Shown: positions 11,994 to 23,122, counted from the stretch's first letter. The stretch is DNA of 64,000 bases from Canna indica (GCA_034359265.1 CP136891.1:41036001-41100000), one strand, 5' to 3'. Notes: a model not told the origin generated them from the sequence alone. Numbers and translations are program-made.

Positions 11994-12173
11994 CGTGCTC
12001 TGCCTGAGATCTACAAGAGCTTTGTATCTTCCAACAGTTGCCGTGCTTCCTAAACGCTTGTATACAAAACGATCACCCAGTTCTTTGTTTGCTGCAGCAT
12101 TTGCAAATCCTCCACCTGCTTTGGCAATTTGGTTCAAGAGGGCACATAGATATTTACCCCGTCTTTCAGCAAC
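11994..12173 (-). pseudogene. captured exon of an internal alternative NAD(P)H dehydrogenase (NDA-type)
   Basis: A 180-base, 60-codon open segment, antisense to the CACTA genes. It has an acceptor CAG just before it (12174-12176) and a GT donor just after (11992-11993). The translation contains [23 protein letters not shown] and [16 protein letters not shown]. These match the C-terminal region of plant type-II (rotenone-insensitive) NAD(P)H:ubiquinone oxidoreductases of the mitochondrial inner membrane. A second donor-like GTAAGTG lies at 12664-12670, preceded by CAG, so part of the upstream intron seems to be present. It has no stops. No FAD or NADH-binding domains are present, so it cannot make an enzyme. 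The name rests on remembered family motifs. Confidence 0.82.
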
Positions 12174-13168
12174 CTGAATTTGTTTGCAAATAAATATGGT
12201 TGTTCTTGAGGTGAAGAAACAGGCAAGAAGTTTGCAGGAAAAAAGAAATACTTGACATATCTAAAACTTGAAGAATAGGTTTCCAATTAGTCAAACATAT
12301 TGTGCTCCAAATATTAGATACTAAACTTGATCTATAATACAAGTTCAGACTGGAGTCAACAGTGTCTCTAATCAAAACTTTGAATGTGTATTTCCCAGAT
12401 AGATAAGTAACATGAGAATTAAGAAATCTGATGATATTAAATAATATAATTGTTTGAGGTCCTACTCTTTTTAAAAGATTTTACTTACCTTCATTTTCAT
12501 ATGCCTAATATTTACTTTTGTATACTATGCATTGAATCTATTCTTCTTCTCAACTTGACTAATAATATTCATTTTTCTTTGTTGAGTGGTTGGCTAACTA
12601 ATTAAGCCAGTAAGTGTCTTCCCTTTTAATAACCAATGTCTCCGGGTGAATTCCTGTCTTCTTCACTTACCTGCTGCAGAAAAAGGAAAATGAAAGAAAA
12701 TGTAAGCATCTGCAATAGCATGATGGTCAACCTCAGGGGTTTTTTATATGACTATCAAGCTGCATGCTATTGTTTTCCATCGAGGTGTATTATTATGTTA
12801 TTATGTATATTAACATTGATCAATTATTTGAGCCATCTACTTGATCTTTTCTCTTGGGATGCTTTTGTTCCTTATTATTATTTATGTATATTAACATTGA
12901 GGTGTATTATTCTGTTATTTATGCTTATTCTTTGTGGTGTCCCACTCCAGTTATTGAGCATGCTAACCAAGTGGTATAATTCTTTCATTTTTTTATAATA
13001 AACATGTATTATAATGATCAGAGTCAAAATTGGGAAATTAATATGAATGAGAAGGTTCAATCTATTGATGCTACAAAACTTCCATTGAAAGCAAAATAAG
13101 GGAAGAAAACAATACTAGGAATGTTGGAAAGTTGGAACTTGATCATGTGTTAATATTTTCTTTTTTAG
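12174..13168. other. AT-rich intron-like DNA around the captured exon
   Basis: No supported coding frame. The first 497 bases behave as an intron of the captured host gene on the minus strand (GTAAGTG at 12670 down to CAG at 12174). The remainder is AT-rich, with a near-duplicate of ATTAACATTGA near 12809 and 12889, and ends at the acceptor of the CACTA gene exon. A duplicated ATTGTATTAATATTTTA at 11928 and 11974 lies at the other edge of the captured block. Confidence 0.5.
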
Positions 13169-14157
13169 GCCGGATACACCTGGGACCCATCATTCAAGAT
13201 CAGGTGGAGGATGCTTGGGAAGCTTACAATAAGAAGCTTTTCAATGATAACCTCCATCGTGCGCAGGATGAGATGCGGGCAAATGTAGGCGGTAATCACG
13301 ATACACCTATGGACGCGCTGAAGGGACATGAGCACAATTGGATAACAGGTCTCGTATGGGATCAGTTATGCGACATCTGGGCATCCGAGCATTGGCAGGG
13401 TGCCTCCTGGACGGTGCACAGGAACTGAATGACGCTAGTTGAGGGATCCGTGGCCCGAGATACTGGTGGGTCTATCCCATTTACTAGCCACTAGCGTCGC
13501 TTGGTAAGTAATTTAATAATTGTTTTTATTATTTATTATTTATTATTATTATAGAAAAACTAATTATATTTATTTTATTGCCGGGGATGCAAGACGAGAA
13601 GGGGAAGCTCATCCCAGCTGATCCTTTGAGGGTCTTCGAGGAGAGACATAGATATAGGCATGGTCATCGACGGGGTGAGTTCATTAGCGGGAGGCCAGAG
13701 ACGATCCTAGTAAGTTAATATTTAATAAAGTTCGTATTTTTAAAAAATTATATTAGTTCAATTAAGTATAATTAATTTAATTAATCAATCTTTAAAGGTC
13801 ACATATACTGAGTTGGTGACCCAGCGGGGAGGTGATCCTGCGTGGCATCATCAATGCCTGGTGCTCCGAGTCCTCCGCCTCCCCTGTCATTCAACGTGAT
13901 GCCAGCTGATGCCCTCCCGAAGCAGCCCCTCTCCTTGTCGCATTCCTCGCCGCCACATGATGCGCTTCATGATTGATGTATACTTTATTTTCTATTGATT
14001 TAAACATATTTTGATACGATGTAAGCATTACATTTTGATATAAATATGATGGTTTATATTATAATTTGATGTCTCGTTTGATATATTATAGGCATTTTAA
14101 TCAAATACTGTAAATAGGTATTTTAATCAAATATGATTAAATTGTTTTTTTTCAAAA

Positions 14158-14561
14158 AATCACTTCTCCACCGGCATTGCGACCGCGAAGCCGTCGCAAA
14201 AGATTTGTTGACCTGATCGACAAAAGTAGTCACAATTGGCGACCAGGTCTGCGACAGTAATAGCAGTTGTAGATGTTAATTTTGCGACCGCAACCGCGAT
14301 CGCAGGGCCATCACGAAGATAAAGTTGCGACGACATCGGCGCATCGCGGATGTCACGCGATCACATTTTGCGATGGCTTCTTACCGTCGCCAAACGATCG
14401 TAGAAATTATTTACTTGCGACCGCGTCGGTGGTGGTCGCAAAGCTTCAGCGACCAATTTTTCTACGACCTCTCTTTGCAACCGCCCCTTGCTGTCGGAGA
14501 TGGTCTTTCGTGACCGTTTTGCGACGGCACAGTCTATCGCAGATGAGCAATTTTAGTAGTG
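14158..14561. repeat. CACTA-2 3' subterminal repeat region and terminus
   Basis: CpG-rich segment with many copies, in both directions, of motifs around TTGCGACCGCG, TCGCAAA and GCGACGGC. It ends in the terminal TTTTAGTAGTG. Dense subterminal repeats of this kind are transposase accessory-protein binding sites in En/Spm elements; that role is inferred here. Confidence 0.8.
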
Positions 14562-14950
14562 ATTTAAAAAATTCAAAACATCCCAAAACAACGATCTACT
14601 TTAGCAATAATTAAGGAATTCAATCTACGAGTAGAAGGGGAAATGTAAACCTTATACCGCAGTTGGATAGGGTGCTCCTATTCCCGTATCAAGACACACG
14701 CACGCACTTCCTCCAATGATAGTCCACACCAGGCGCCTCACAACAAAGGGGCAGCGAACAACCGAACTTGTCGTGGCTCAACGGAGATGCTTTCTCAAAC
14801 CCTGAAACCTCAAGAGCTAGGCCGGTCCTTCCAACAAGAACCGGGCTCCAAAACGAGAGGAAGAGGAGATGAGAAAACAACGGAACGAGGAGGTAGATCA
14901 AAGAATATCTCGCTATCTTTTTTCGGAATCCTCCGAGTGGATGAAGTAGG
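14562..14950 (-). repeat. T' LTR fragment, copy 2
   Basis: Up to about 14885 it is the reverse complement of 7985-8330, including GGGATGTTTTGAATTTTTTAAA, GGAAGGACCGGCCT and TTTGAGAAAGC-type blocks. It is interrupted at 14561/14562 by CACTA-2. The last 60 bases before T2 are not in the other copy. Confidence 0.6.
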
Positions 14951-15713
14951 TGTTGGGTGAAATGGTCACACTAGAGGGGGGGTGAATAGTGTGTTAACTA
15001 AATATATTTGCCTAATTCGATTTTAATCATTTTCTTAAGCTACTTGGGAAATTTATAATTCAACGACTAAATGCGGAAGCGAAGTAATAAAGATAAGCAA
15101 TGCGATACACAAAGAAAACAATACTAACACAAGTATTTATAGTGGTTCGGCCCCAATGCCTACTCCACTACCTTAGCACCCCGCTTAGGATTTCCAAACT
15201 TAGCTTTGCTAGACTATATCATTTCCCTTACAAAGAAGACTTTAGACCGGAAAGTCTCCACTCTGAAACCGAAGGCACTTCCACACCCGAAAGTATCCTG
15301 CGTTCCTACCAAGAGCACTCTCCCACTTGAACCTAAGGGACCACTCAACTAATCCTAGTAAACTAAGTTTACAATGGTGGATTTAAGCCTTAACACCAAG
15401 GCAACCAACAACTAAATCAACCTAGCACTCTAGGTTTACACAAGTTCAATTACAATGAAATAAACAACAAAATACAATAATAAATGGAGGAATAAATCAA
15501 ACAATAAAGTACTTAGCTCCACAACAAGATTCCTTGCTTCCTCTTGATGCCTTTGATGATGAAACAATGAAGGTAAGGCTCAATCAAAGAGATGAGAGAT
15601 CAAAGCTAGGGTTTCCACAATAGTTGGCTCAATAAGGCTTGGGAATGATCACAAGATGGTTCAAGAAGGCTAGGAGTGATCCAAAAGTCTAAAGGAAGGC
15701 TCTCATGGCTTCC

Positions 15714-15721
15714 TATTTATA
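15714..15721 (-). promoter_or_regulatory. TATA box of T2 LTR
   Basis: TATAAATA on the minus strand in the conserved context GGCTTATAAATA. It lies about 60 bases downstream (element sense) of the palindrome array. Confidence 0.7.
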
Positions 15722-15779
15722 AGCCATGAAGAGAAGGCATGAAATAGGCGGCTCAATGGGCGAAAAACTAGCCATTTTT

Positions 15780-16055
15780 ATCGTCCGGTCGATGGTCGGT
15801 CGATCGGTTGATTGACGGTCGATCGGTCGATCGGTTGATCGACGGTCGACCGATCGATCGACCGAAAGCAAACTGTCGCTTTCTGGCACACTTCAGTCGA
15901 CCAACCGGTCGACCAAATTAGCTACTGCCAGTTTTTGGCACCATTCGGTCGACCAACCGGTCGACCGAAGTAGCCACTGCCAATTTTTGCCATTGTTCGG
16001 TCGATCGACCGAATTAGCTACTGCCAATTTTTGATTACATTCGGTCGACCGAACC
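15780..16055. repeat. CpG-rich GGTCGACC palindrome array in T2 LTR
   Basis: Dense head-to-head TCGA palindromes. A tandem part has a unit of about 50-60 bases: TTCGGTCGACC, then CGGTCGACCGAA, then a GCTACTGCCAATTTTTG-like spacer, repeated about four times. TTCGGTCGATCGACCGAA and TTCGGTCGACCGAA are perfect palindromes. It lies in U3 just upstream of the TATA box. Confidence 0.88.
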
Positions 16056-16409
16056 TAGGCTGATATTGATTTTTTCAGCCTTCTTCATGCACGTTTCGTT
16101 TTCGGGTTCCCGCCTTCAACGTGCGTTAACTTGGATAGCTTTCCATGTGTTCCTTAGACTCGTCCAAGACGTCTTTGGTGCACACGTCGATCTTCGAGAG
16201 ATTTCCACGACGAACCCAAATGCGACGATCAATGTTCTTCCAATTTTCTGATTTCTTCAATATTTCTGATCGACTTCAATATTTCTAATCGAGGACATCA
16301 AGAGCTAATCGATATGGAACCTGAAAATATTTCTCAATGAAATATTAGTTCCATGTTTGTTATCATCAAAATCGAGATTAAAACCAAGGCAGAATACCTT
16401 TGTCCAACA

Positions 16410-19361
16410 ATCTCCCCCTTTTTGATGATGACAAACGTCCTTATGAAGATATATCATTTAAGCACAAAGGATATCAAACATGGGATTTCTACCCCTATCA
16501 ACATGCATATCTATGAAAATAAACTCCCCCTATCTATATGCATAGTTTTCCTATATTTTCCTCCCTTTCTACCTATATTTGTCTCCCCCTTTTGACATCA
16601 CTCAAAAAAGGCAAGGAAAGTCAATCAAAAGTCAAAGTTGAAACTCCAAAAGATTTTTCAAAACCGCGAAAGTCTCAACTCAAAGGATGAAAGCCAAACA
16701 TCGAATAAGAGACTAAGTCATACATGATATCGTGAAATGATAAATAAAATCCAAAACCAAGAATCATGTAGTAACTTAAGTGTCGATATTGTCAAGTATC
16801 GGTCAAATAGTCAAAAATTATTTTAGAAATGATTTTTCTCATCAAATGAGTAACGATACCATATGTGAATTTAAAATATCAAACTTCAAGTCTCATTTGA
16901 AAATCTAATGAAAATTTAAAGTATCGGAAAAAATGAGCAACTTGAGAAGAGTGTACTTTAGTGGTATTTTCGTAAATAAATGAGATTTTTATGACATTTC
17001 CAGAAATCATTCAAACTTTCAAAATACAAAGATATGGTCATGTAAAAAAAATGTATATCAAGTTTGAAGCGAAAAGAATCAAGTTTGAAGCGAAAAGAAT
17101 GTCATTTAATCAAGATATGAACTTAGCACGATTTCATTCAAAGTAGACTTGAAAACATGAAAATACTAAGTATCAAATTTTGCTATCTACTCATGTTTTC
17201 TCTAACTTAGACACTTGGACATCTAACGTGAGTGAATCTAAGTATACGAGTCAAGTTTGGGCTAAAAATGAGGTTTCTAAGTCACTTTTTGACTTAGGTC
17301 AAAGCATACTTCAAGTTTTCAAAAATCAAACTTTTAATTCATACAAAATCATATTTTTGACAAATTTTTTTGAAACTTTAACTGGACAAACTAGATTTTT
17401 CAAGGAATCTATAAGTTCAAGAATCAGTCAAAACTCAATTTCCTAAATATTCATAAAATTCTTGAAAGTCCAAGGACATTTTCGTAAATTTCAAGTATTT
17501 TTCCGAAAGTTAGCACTCAAAATGAATTTTCAAAGTCCATTTTTCAATCGATCTCGATTTCAACCAAAAGCTCATTTTATTAAGATATCGCTTAAGTTAT
17601 CAAAATCATTTTTAGAAATGATTTTACTCAAAGAATAGTGAGAATGATATTAGAAATAAAATCAAAATAGTATACATAAGGTTTCATTGGATTTTTTTGA
17701 CAAATAATCAAAGTATCGGAAAAATTGATATTTCAATAAGGATACTTTGCATTTATGAAATCCAACTTCAAAATTCCATTATAAATTTGATTCTTGTTGA
17801 AAATTTCTGAAATTTTTATTGAATAAACTAGATTTTCCAGTGAATGTGCAGTTTCAAGAATTAGTTTAAAATGAAAAATATTTTTCTAGAAATAACTGAA
17901 AATACCTAATTTTTAATGGCATTTTCGTAATTTTCAATTATTTGCAAAAAGTGTTCAGTTTTCATTCAAACATTTATGACACCACATAATGGTCATGTAA
18001 AGAGTGTATGTCAAGTTTGAGATGAAAATTATGTCCTTAAGTCAAGATATCAACCTATCATGGTTTCATTCAAAACTAAACTAATTATCATGAAACTTGC
18101 TAAGTTTCAATCTTATCATTTACTCATGATTTTCCAAACTTAAACTTATTGACACCTAACATGAGTAAATCTAAACATGTTCCTCAAATATGGATTGAAA
18201 ATGAGACCTTTAAGTCAATTTGTTGACTTGGGTCAACTTGGTTCAAAAGATGTTATCATGAAATGGCATCTATGTCATTTTATCCATATCCATATGAATT
18301 TATCATTCTCAGTGCATGGAAACATGTCATACATATTCCTAAATATGTTTATGAAGTTTGGACTTAAAATGAAGTGTCCAAGTCGATTTGTTGACTTGGG
18401 TCAAACTTTCCCAAGCTTAAGTCCTCTAAAGTGAACTAGTTATCAATTTGTTCAATCTCTTATGAATTTTCAATTTTAAGCACATGATAACTAATCATTA
18501 ACACACCTAAACATGTTCATCCAATTTTCAACTTAAAATGAAGTCTCTGAAGAAAAATTTCAACCTAGTCCGATTTCATAAATATCATGATATCGTGAAA
18601 TGAGCTAAGTTATCAAGATTTTTCGTACTCATGAAAATTCAAATATTTATCATGCAAAATCAATCATTAGTATATAGAGACATCATTAAAGCATGAATAT
18701 TCAACTGCTATACTAAGATTTTTGCAAAAACGAACCATACCTCATTCTTGGAATTTTCCAAACTTTTCATTTCCTTTTCCATTTTCTTTATGATAGAATA
18801 CTCTTCCATTAACATTTTCAACTTGCAAGTAGACTTCATTAGTAGATAATGAAATTAAGGCTACTAGCAAACTAACCAAACTAAATAGCAAAGAGAGATT
18901 CAAATATCATTTTCAAAATACATCTTTGCTAGATAGTTTGAAATCCGTTTCAAAATAAAATCGAGTGATATCAAAATGAATTTAAAGAGATCACAAGTGA
19001 AATATAAATGAAAATATGATCTCCAACCCTTCCTATTGGTTGAAAACCGAAAGGCCATAATGAGTCTACGATTTAAAACCGCAAGGTCGCATGAGCCCGT
19101 TATAGGCTACATAGGTCTCCGAAGAGACCGAAAATCAAAAATTAAAAATATTTTCCAAAGAACTCTTTAGCAAGAGCGGGGAAGAACAACTCAAATTAAA
19201 CATCTATCACAACTCCAATTTAAATAAAACAAACCAAAGTAAGGAGATGATACAAAGTATACCTAGATGCCAATTTCCATACCTATGGCATCATGATGAT
19301 TTAAAGTTGCAACCAAGGACTTCATTTAAGTCCATGGTCAACTTCAACTCTTCACTTCTCT
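16410..19361 (-). mobile_element. T2 internal noncoding region with polypurine tract
   Basis: About 2.95 kb with no frame resembling protease, integrase, RT or RNase H, where pol would lie in an autonomous copia element. The polypurine tract (complement of ATCTCCCCCTTTTTGATGATG) is at 16410-16430. The region 16426-18440 matches T1 inverted, and parts recur in T3 (36791-37620) and T4 (48942-50058). It holds repeated TTGACTTGGGTCAA-type blocks (about 17290, 18215, 18390). Confidence 0.8.
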
Positions 19362-20779
19362 TTACCCTTGTGTGGTAGCTCCCCCTACAAGAGAGCAAGA
19401 GACCTTTGGTACCCAAATGGCGTTGGGTCCTTGGGGGTTAGTTGGCCTACGTATCCAAAGTGTCTTAGCAACACTTGTCTTCTTCTTAAATGCAAAATCA
19501 TAGATTGCATGGCCATATGTACCACAACAAAAACAATGTCCATGAAACTTTTTCTTTTTGCTATGGACATATGCTTTATCATTAGAATGCTTGACATGTG
19601 AAACATGATTTGTATGAGCATTCTTAGAAATATCATTCTTCTTCTTATGATCATGAGGTCTAATGGTAGAATGCATATCATGAGAATGATGATGAACATT
19701 GGCATTCTTTATATAAGCATTTCTAGTGTTCTTAAGAACTGAAACATTTTACAATTCGTTTACTTTCTTATTTAGAGACAACCTCATTTTTCAATAAGTT
19801 AAGAGATTGATATAAGGCATTAGATTGAGATTTCAAATTGTTGTTTTCACTTATAATTTTTGAATTCTCAAGTTTCAAATTTTCATTCTCAAGCTTTAAG
19901 TCCTTAAGCTCAAGTTTCAACCTATCATGGGAAGAATTAAAAGAACTAGATTTCATTTTCTCATTTTCTAAATTTAACTCATCCACATGAGAGTTAAGCC
20001 TTATATTATATTTCTTCAATCTTTTATTTTCATTGTCCTTTTTAACAAACAATGCATACATTTTCTTGTATTCATCTACTAACTCATTATATGATATGTC
20101 GAGAGAACTGGTAGAGCTAGCATTATCATTAGCATTAGCATGACTAGAAGGAGAAGAGTGTACCTCATCATTAGCATCCATGAGGCAAACTTTTGAAGTG
20201 GCTTTATAGTCATGAAAAGAGGATGCTTCACTTGAGTAAGATGTGGAGGTGGAAGCACTTGACCTCTTCCTTGCTTTGTTCACCATGGTAGGGCAATTTT
20301 TCTTCACATGCCCCTTTTGCTTGCAAGCATGACAAATCACCTTTCGTTTTCGGCTCTTAGAGTTGCTCCTTTGACTAGAAGCACTATGGGGATCAAAACC
20401 GAGATTAGTAGTAGGTGAGTAACCATTGTCATCACCACCTTCATCAAAAGTGTCAATCTCTTCGGTTTTGGCATAATCATATAAAACATTTAAAGTGGCC
20501 CATAAATCATAAGCCGAAGAGCAATGCATGACTTTATCTAGGATGCCATTTGGTAATGTGCAAAGTATACAATTCATGGCATCTCCATTATACTTATATT
20601 TTCTTATCTAATTCACTCCATGCAAGCATGTCAACCTTAGCCTCAATGAATTCTAGTCTTAACATGCTAAGGACACCAAAACCTTTAGTATTTCAATATG
20701 TGTATATCCTATATTTCCAAAGACCAAAGTTCGAGGCATCGAACCTAGGAGGTGAAGACGCTAAACACTCTAGTACCAT
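19362..20779 (-). pseudogene. T2 gag (copia/SIRE-like), broken
   Basis: Nucleocapsid-type gag. The start at 20779 gives PPRFDASNFGLWKYRIYTY, the usual opening of copia gag (UBN2), then a stop. The frame from 20577 has CTLPNGILDKVMHCSSAYDLW, an acidic stretch, and zinc knuckle CHACKQKGHVKKNC. It then has a long coiled coil (Lys/Glu/Asn heptads, about 100 residues) ending VVSK-stop at 19768. A second knuckle, CFCCGTYGHAIYDF, lies at about 19520 in another frame, with its last Cys changed to Phe, followed by IWVPKVSC. Gag packages element RNA; the coiled coil probably multimerises it. It starts only 54 bases after the primer site. Confidence 0.85.
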
Positions 20780-20833
20780 TTTTCGGATCGAGAGACGATG
20801 TAGAGGAGATGGTGAAATCTCAATCTACAATCC

Positions 20834-20845
20834 GCTCTGATACCA
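20834..20845 (-). other. T2 primer-binding site (initiator tRNA-Met)
   Basis: Minus-strand TGGTATCAGAGC, an exact match to the common plant copia/gypsy primer site for tRNA-iMet. It is two bases from the LTR end at 20848. Confidence 0.92.
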
Positions 20846-20847
20846 AT

Positions 20848-21370
20848 TGTTGGCTGAAATAGCCACACTAGAGGGGGGTGAATAGTGTGTTAACTAAATC
20901 TATTTCAATCATTTTCTTAAGCTACTTGGGAAATTTATAATTCAACGACTAAATGCGGAAGCGAGTAATTAAGATAAGCAATGCGATACACAAAGAAAAC
21001 AATGCTAACACAAGTATTTATAGTGGTTCGGCCCCAATGCCTACTCCACTACCTAAGCACTCAAAGCTAATTTTAGGATTTCTAAAATTAGCTTTACTAG
21101 ATTATATTGTTTCCCTTACAAAGAGGACTTTACATCGGAAAGTCTCCACTCTCAAACCGAAGGCACTTCCACACCCGAAAGTATCCCACCTTCCTACCGA
21201 GAGTTCTCTCCCACCTGAACCTAAGGGACAACTCAACTAATCCTAGTAAACTAAGTTTACAATGGTGGATTTAAGCCTTAACACCAAGGCAACCACCAAC
21301 TCAATCAACATAGCACTCTAGGTTTACACAAGTTCAATTACAATGAAACAAACAACAAAGTACAACAATA
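20848..21370 (-). mobile_element. T2 5' LTR, truncated
   Basis: 523 bases matching the first part of 14951-16409 (plus-strand order), from TGTTGGCTGAAATAGCCACA through the shared block with CTAGGTTTACACAAGTTCAA. It stops at about 21370, where the end of a copia-A LTR abuts. Loss of the other ~940 bases removes its palindrome array and TATA box. Confidence 0.88.
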
Positions 21371-23122
21371 AAGGTAGACTCGCCCCCCTAAAATCTTTCT
21401 CCCCGGAATTCGATAGTCCGAGGTTTGCCTCCAAAACTAATTTATATTTTAATAACTTAATAATTAATTTGAACTTAATTAAGTCTAATAAAATATAAAT
21501 TTTAATTTATCTCCACAAATTAATAGCTTGTAAACAAGAATGATAATTATCTAAATAAACTAATTCCCAAAACAATAGGAAAGAGATTTATCAAAATAAT
21601 TCATTTTCTTATTAGCTAATAGTATTATGATTTATCATCATAAATCATTTATCTATTAATTTTATGATTTATCTTCAAAAATCAAATTCTTATTAATTAA
21701 GACTTATCCAAATAAATTAATTCCCAATTAATTGGTTAGGCTCATGGTTAGAAACTAATTTTCCCACCATGTATTTGATTCAAAATCAAATTATATTTAA
21801 TTCATAATTAAATATATTCCCAGTCAAGTAGTTAATTAAATATTTAATTCATAATTAAATTTAATCAACTATATGAAATATTATCATGTGTCAACTCCTA
21901 CAATTTAGGGATGCCCTATAAATTAGGGTTATCGAGGAACTCTTTCCTCGCACATTCGTTCATATAGGAAACAACTTTCCTATTATATCCGTAAACGAGA
22001 TCCGTGATCAAGCTACAGCATGTCCATGCTAGTAGACATATAGGGCCGCATTCGTACTTTATCACATAAGTTCCGTTACGAAGTTATCCTGTTATGTGTG
22101 ACCCATTGGGCCCAACAGTAAGCCAGCAGTGAGTTGTGTATAACGGAGAGTCGGATCCGATAGAACGACTTCTATTCGAATCTTATGAGCCTCCACCAAA
22201 CCTCTTTAGTGTGGTCGTGAAAGACTCCACTTACAAGTCAAGATTCACGTCTAGCAACGTGTCATGACTACCCGGATAGTGTCAGGTTTAATCTACAGGG
22301 ATCAAAAGCCCTTCGATGATCAGTTATCGTGCAACTAATTCCCTCAGTTACAATGTCCCGAATACGGCTAGGGTACGGAAAAAGTGTCAAACCCTAATAC
22401 CGATAATGACATGTCAAAAAAACTTTTTTCGGCATTCATATCTACTCTGGCCAAAGATTCCTGAGTCGACACTTGTAGGGACACATAGGTCATTATCTCC
22501 TCTCACTAGGAGTAACCGGTTCCATGTTGGTTTCTCACCTACCTCCATGAATGGTTCCCCATGCCCAGTAATACCCGACACATGACGCTGATGACCACAT
22601 AGGGATAGAACCAAAGCAATGGGTCATCACTCATAAGGTGACCATGACAACCTCAGGTCTAAGGACTGTTTGCATCTACTATCACCCGAGGAACATCCTA
22701 TTGACACTCATGTAAGGATTTCATTTTGTGCTCCTCGTGCAGGTCCGTTCAATGAACTCATTCCCTAATGAGCATCTGTACTTGTACATTAAATGACGGC
22801 TCATAGGTAACTATGAGATCAGTTACCCCTTATTGTATAAGGCATGTACCAAGTGCATGTCTATTCGAAAACACCAATCCCCTAATCGGTGATCATATAA
22901 CTAGTAATATTTAGAACAGGGGCATCTAGATTCCAAGCCTCACTGTCATGATCTCATCATGGCCTTGGAATCAACTGCCCGGGTTCATGGGGTTCATCAC
23001 AATCTAATATATACAAAATATAGATGTAGCATATGTTGAAAAGTTGCCTCATATTATTCATTAATCCAAAATAGTTCCCTACACATGAACATGTGATTGG
23101 CTCATGGGCACTATTTCTTTCA
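21371..23122 (-). mobile_element. copia family-A 3' LTR, copy 2
   Basis: Minus-strand LTR starting TGAAAGAAATAGTGCCC at 23122, preceded by polypurine TGGGAGATT (23123-23131). It ends near GAGTCTACC at 21371. Homologous to 8811-10555 and 62665-64000 but without the SINE. The final 500 bases are very AT-rich. It lies directly after family-A RNase H, so it is the true 3' LTR of that element. Confidence 0.85.

Larger units (their letters stand above)
11468..13900 (+). pseudogene. CACTA-2 second gene (Ptta/En/Spm-type protein), with introns
   Basis: The accessory protein gene that follows TNP2 in plant CACTA elements. ATG at 11468 opens a Ser/Arg/Pro-rich N-terminus, broken by TGA at 11600-11602. 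The next exon (about 11774-11900) carries a WTRVPNH-like segment typical of the family. An exon from 13169 (acceptor TTTTTTAG) has VWDQLCDIWASEHWQG, and the next segment has a GSIPFTSH-type motif before donor GTAAGT at 13504. Later pieces include GKLIPADPLRVFEERH, donor at 13710 and acceptor at 13797. There are several internal stops. The intron between about 11900 and 13168 hosts a foreign exon (separate entry). Confidence 0.75.
10556..14561 (+). mobile_element. CACTA-2: 3' part of an En/Spm-type DNA transposon
   Basis: Contains the C-terminus of a TNP2 transposase, a second element gene with introns, a CpG-rich subterminal repeat region, and a terminus ending TTTTAGTAGTG at 14561 (complement CACTACTAAAA). 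The following ATT (14562-14564) is a possible 3-base target duplication. The flanking DNA is the T' LTR (compare 8290-8310, where the same flank is uninterrupted). The 5' half, including the TNP2 core, is absent; the copia-A LTR abuts at about 10556. Confidence 0.82.
14951..16409 (-). mobile_element. T2 3' LTR (family T)
   Basis: LTR of 1459 bases bounded by TGTTGG (14951) and CCAACA (16409). It reads on the minus strand because the polypurine tract lies at its high-coordinate side. It shares the full block order with the T1 LTR. It contains the TATA box at 15714-15721 and a long palindrome array at 15780-16055. Its partner, the 5' LTR, is at 20848-21370 (truncated). Confidence 0.9.

Noticed and set aside
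12636..12998. 120-codon plus-strand frame as a host membrane protein.
   Set aside because: AT-rich with hydrophobic codons from T-rich DNA, inside intron-like sequence between CACTA exons; no domain or start context.
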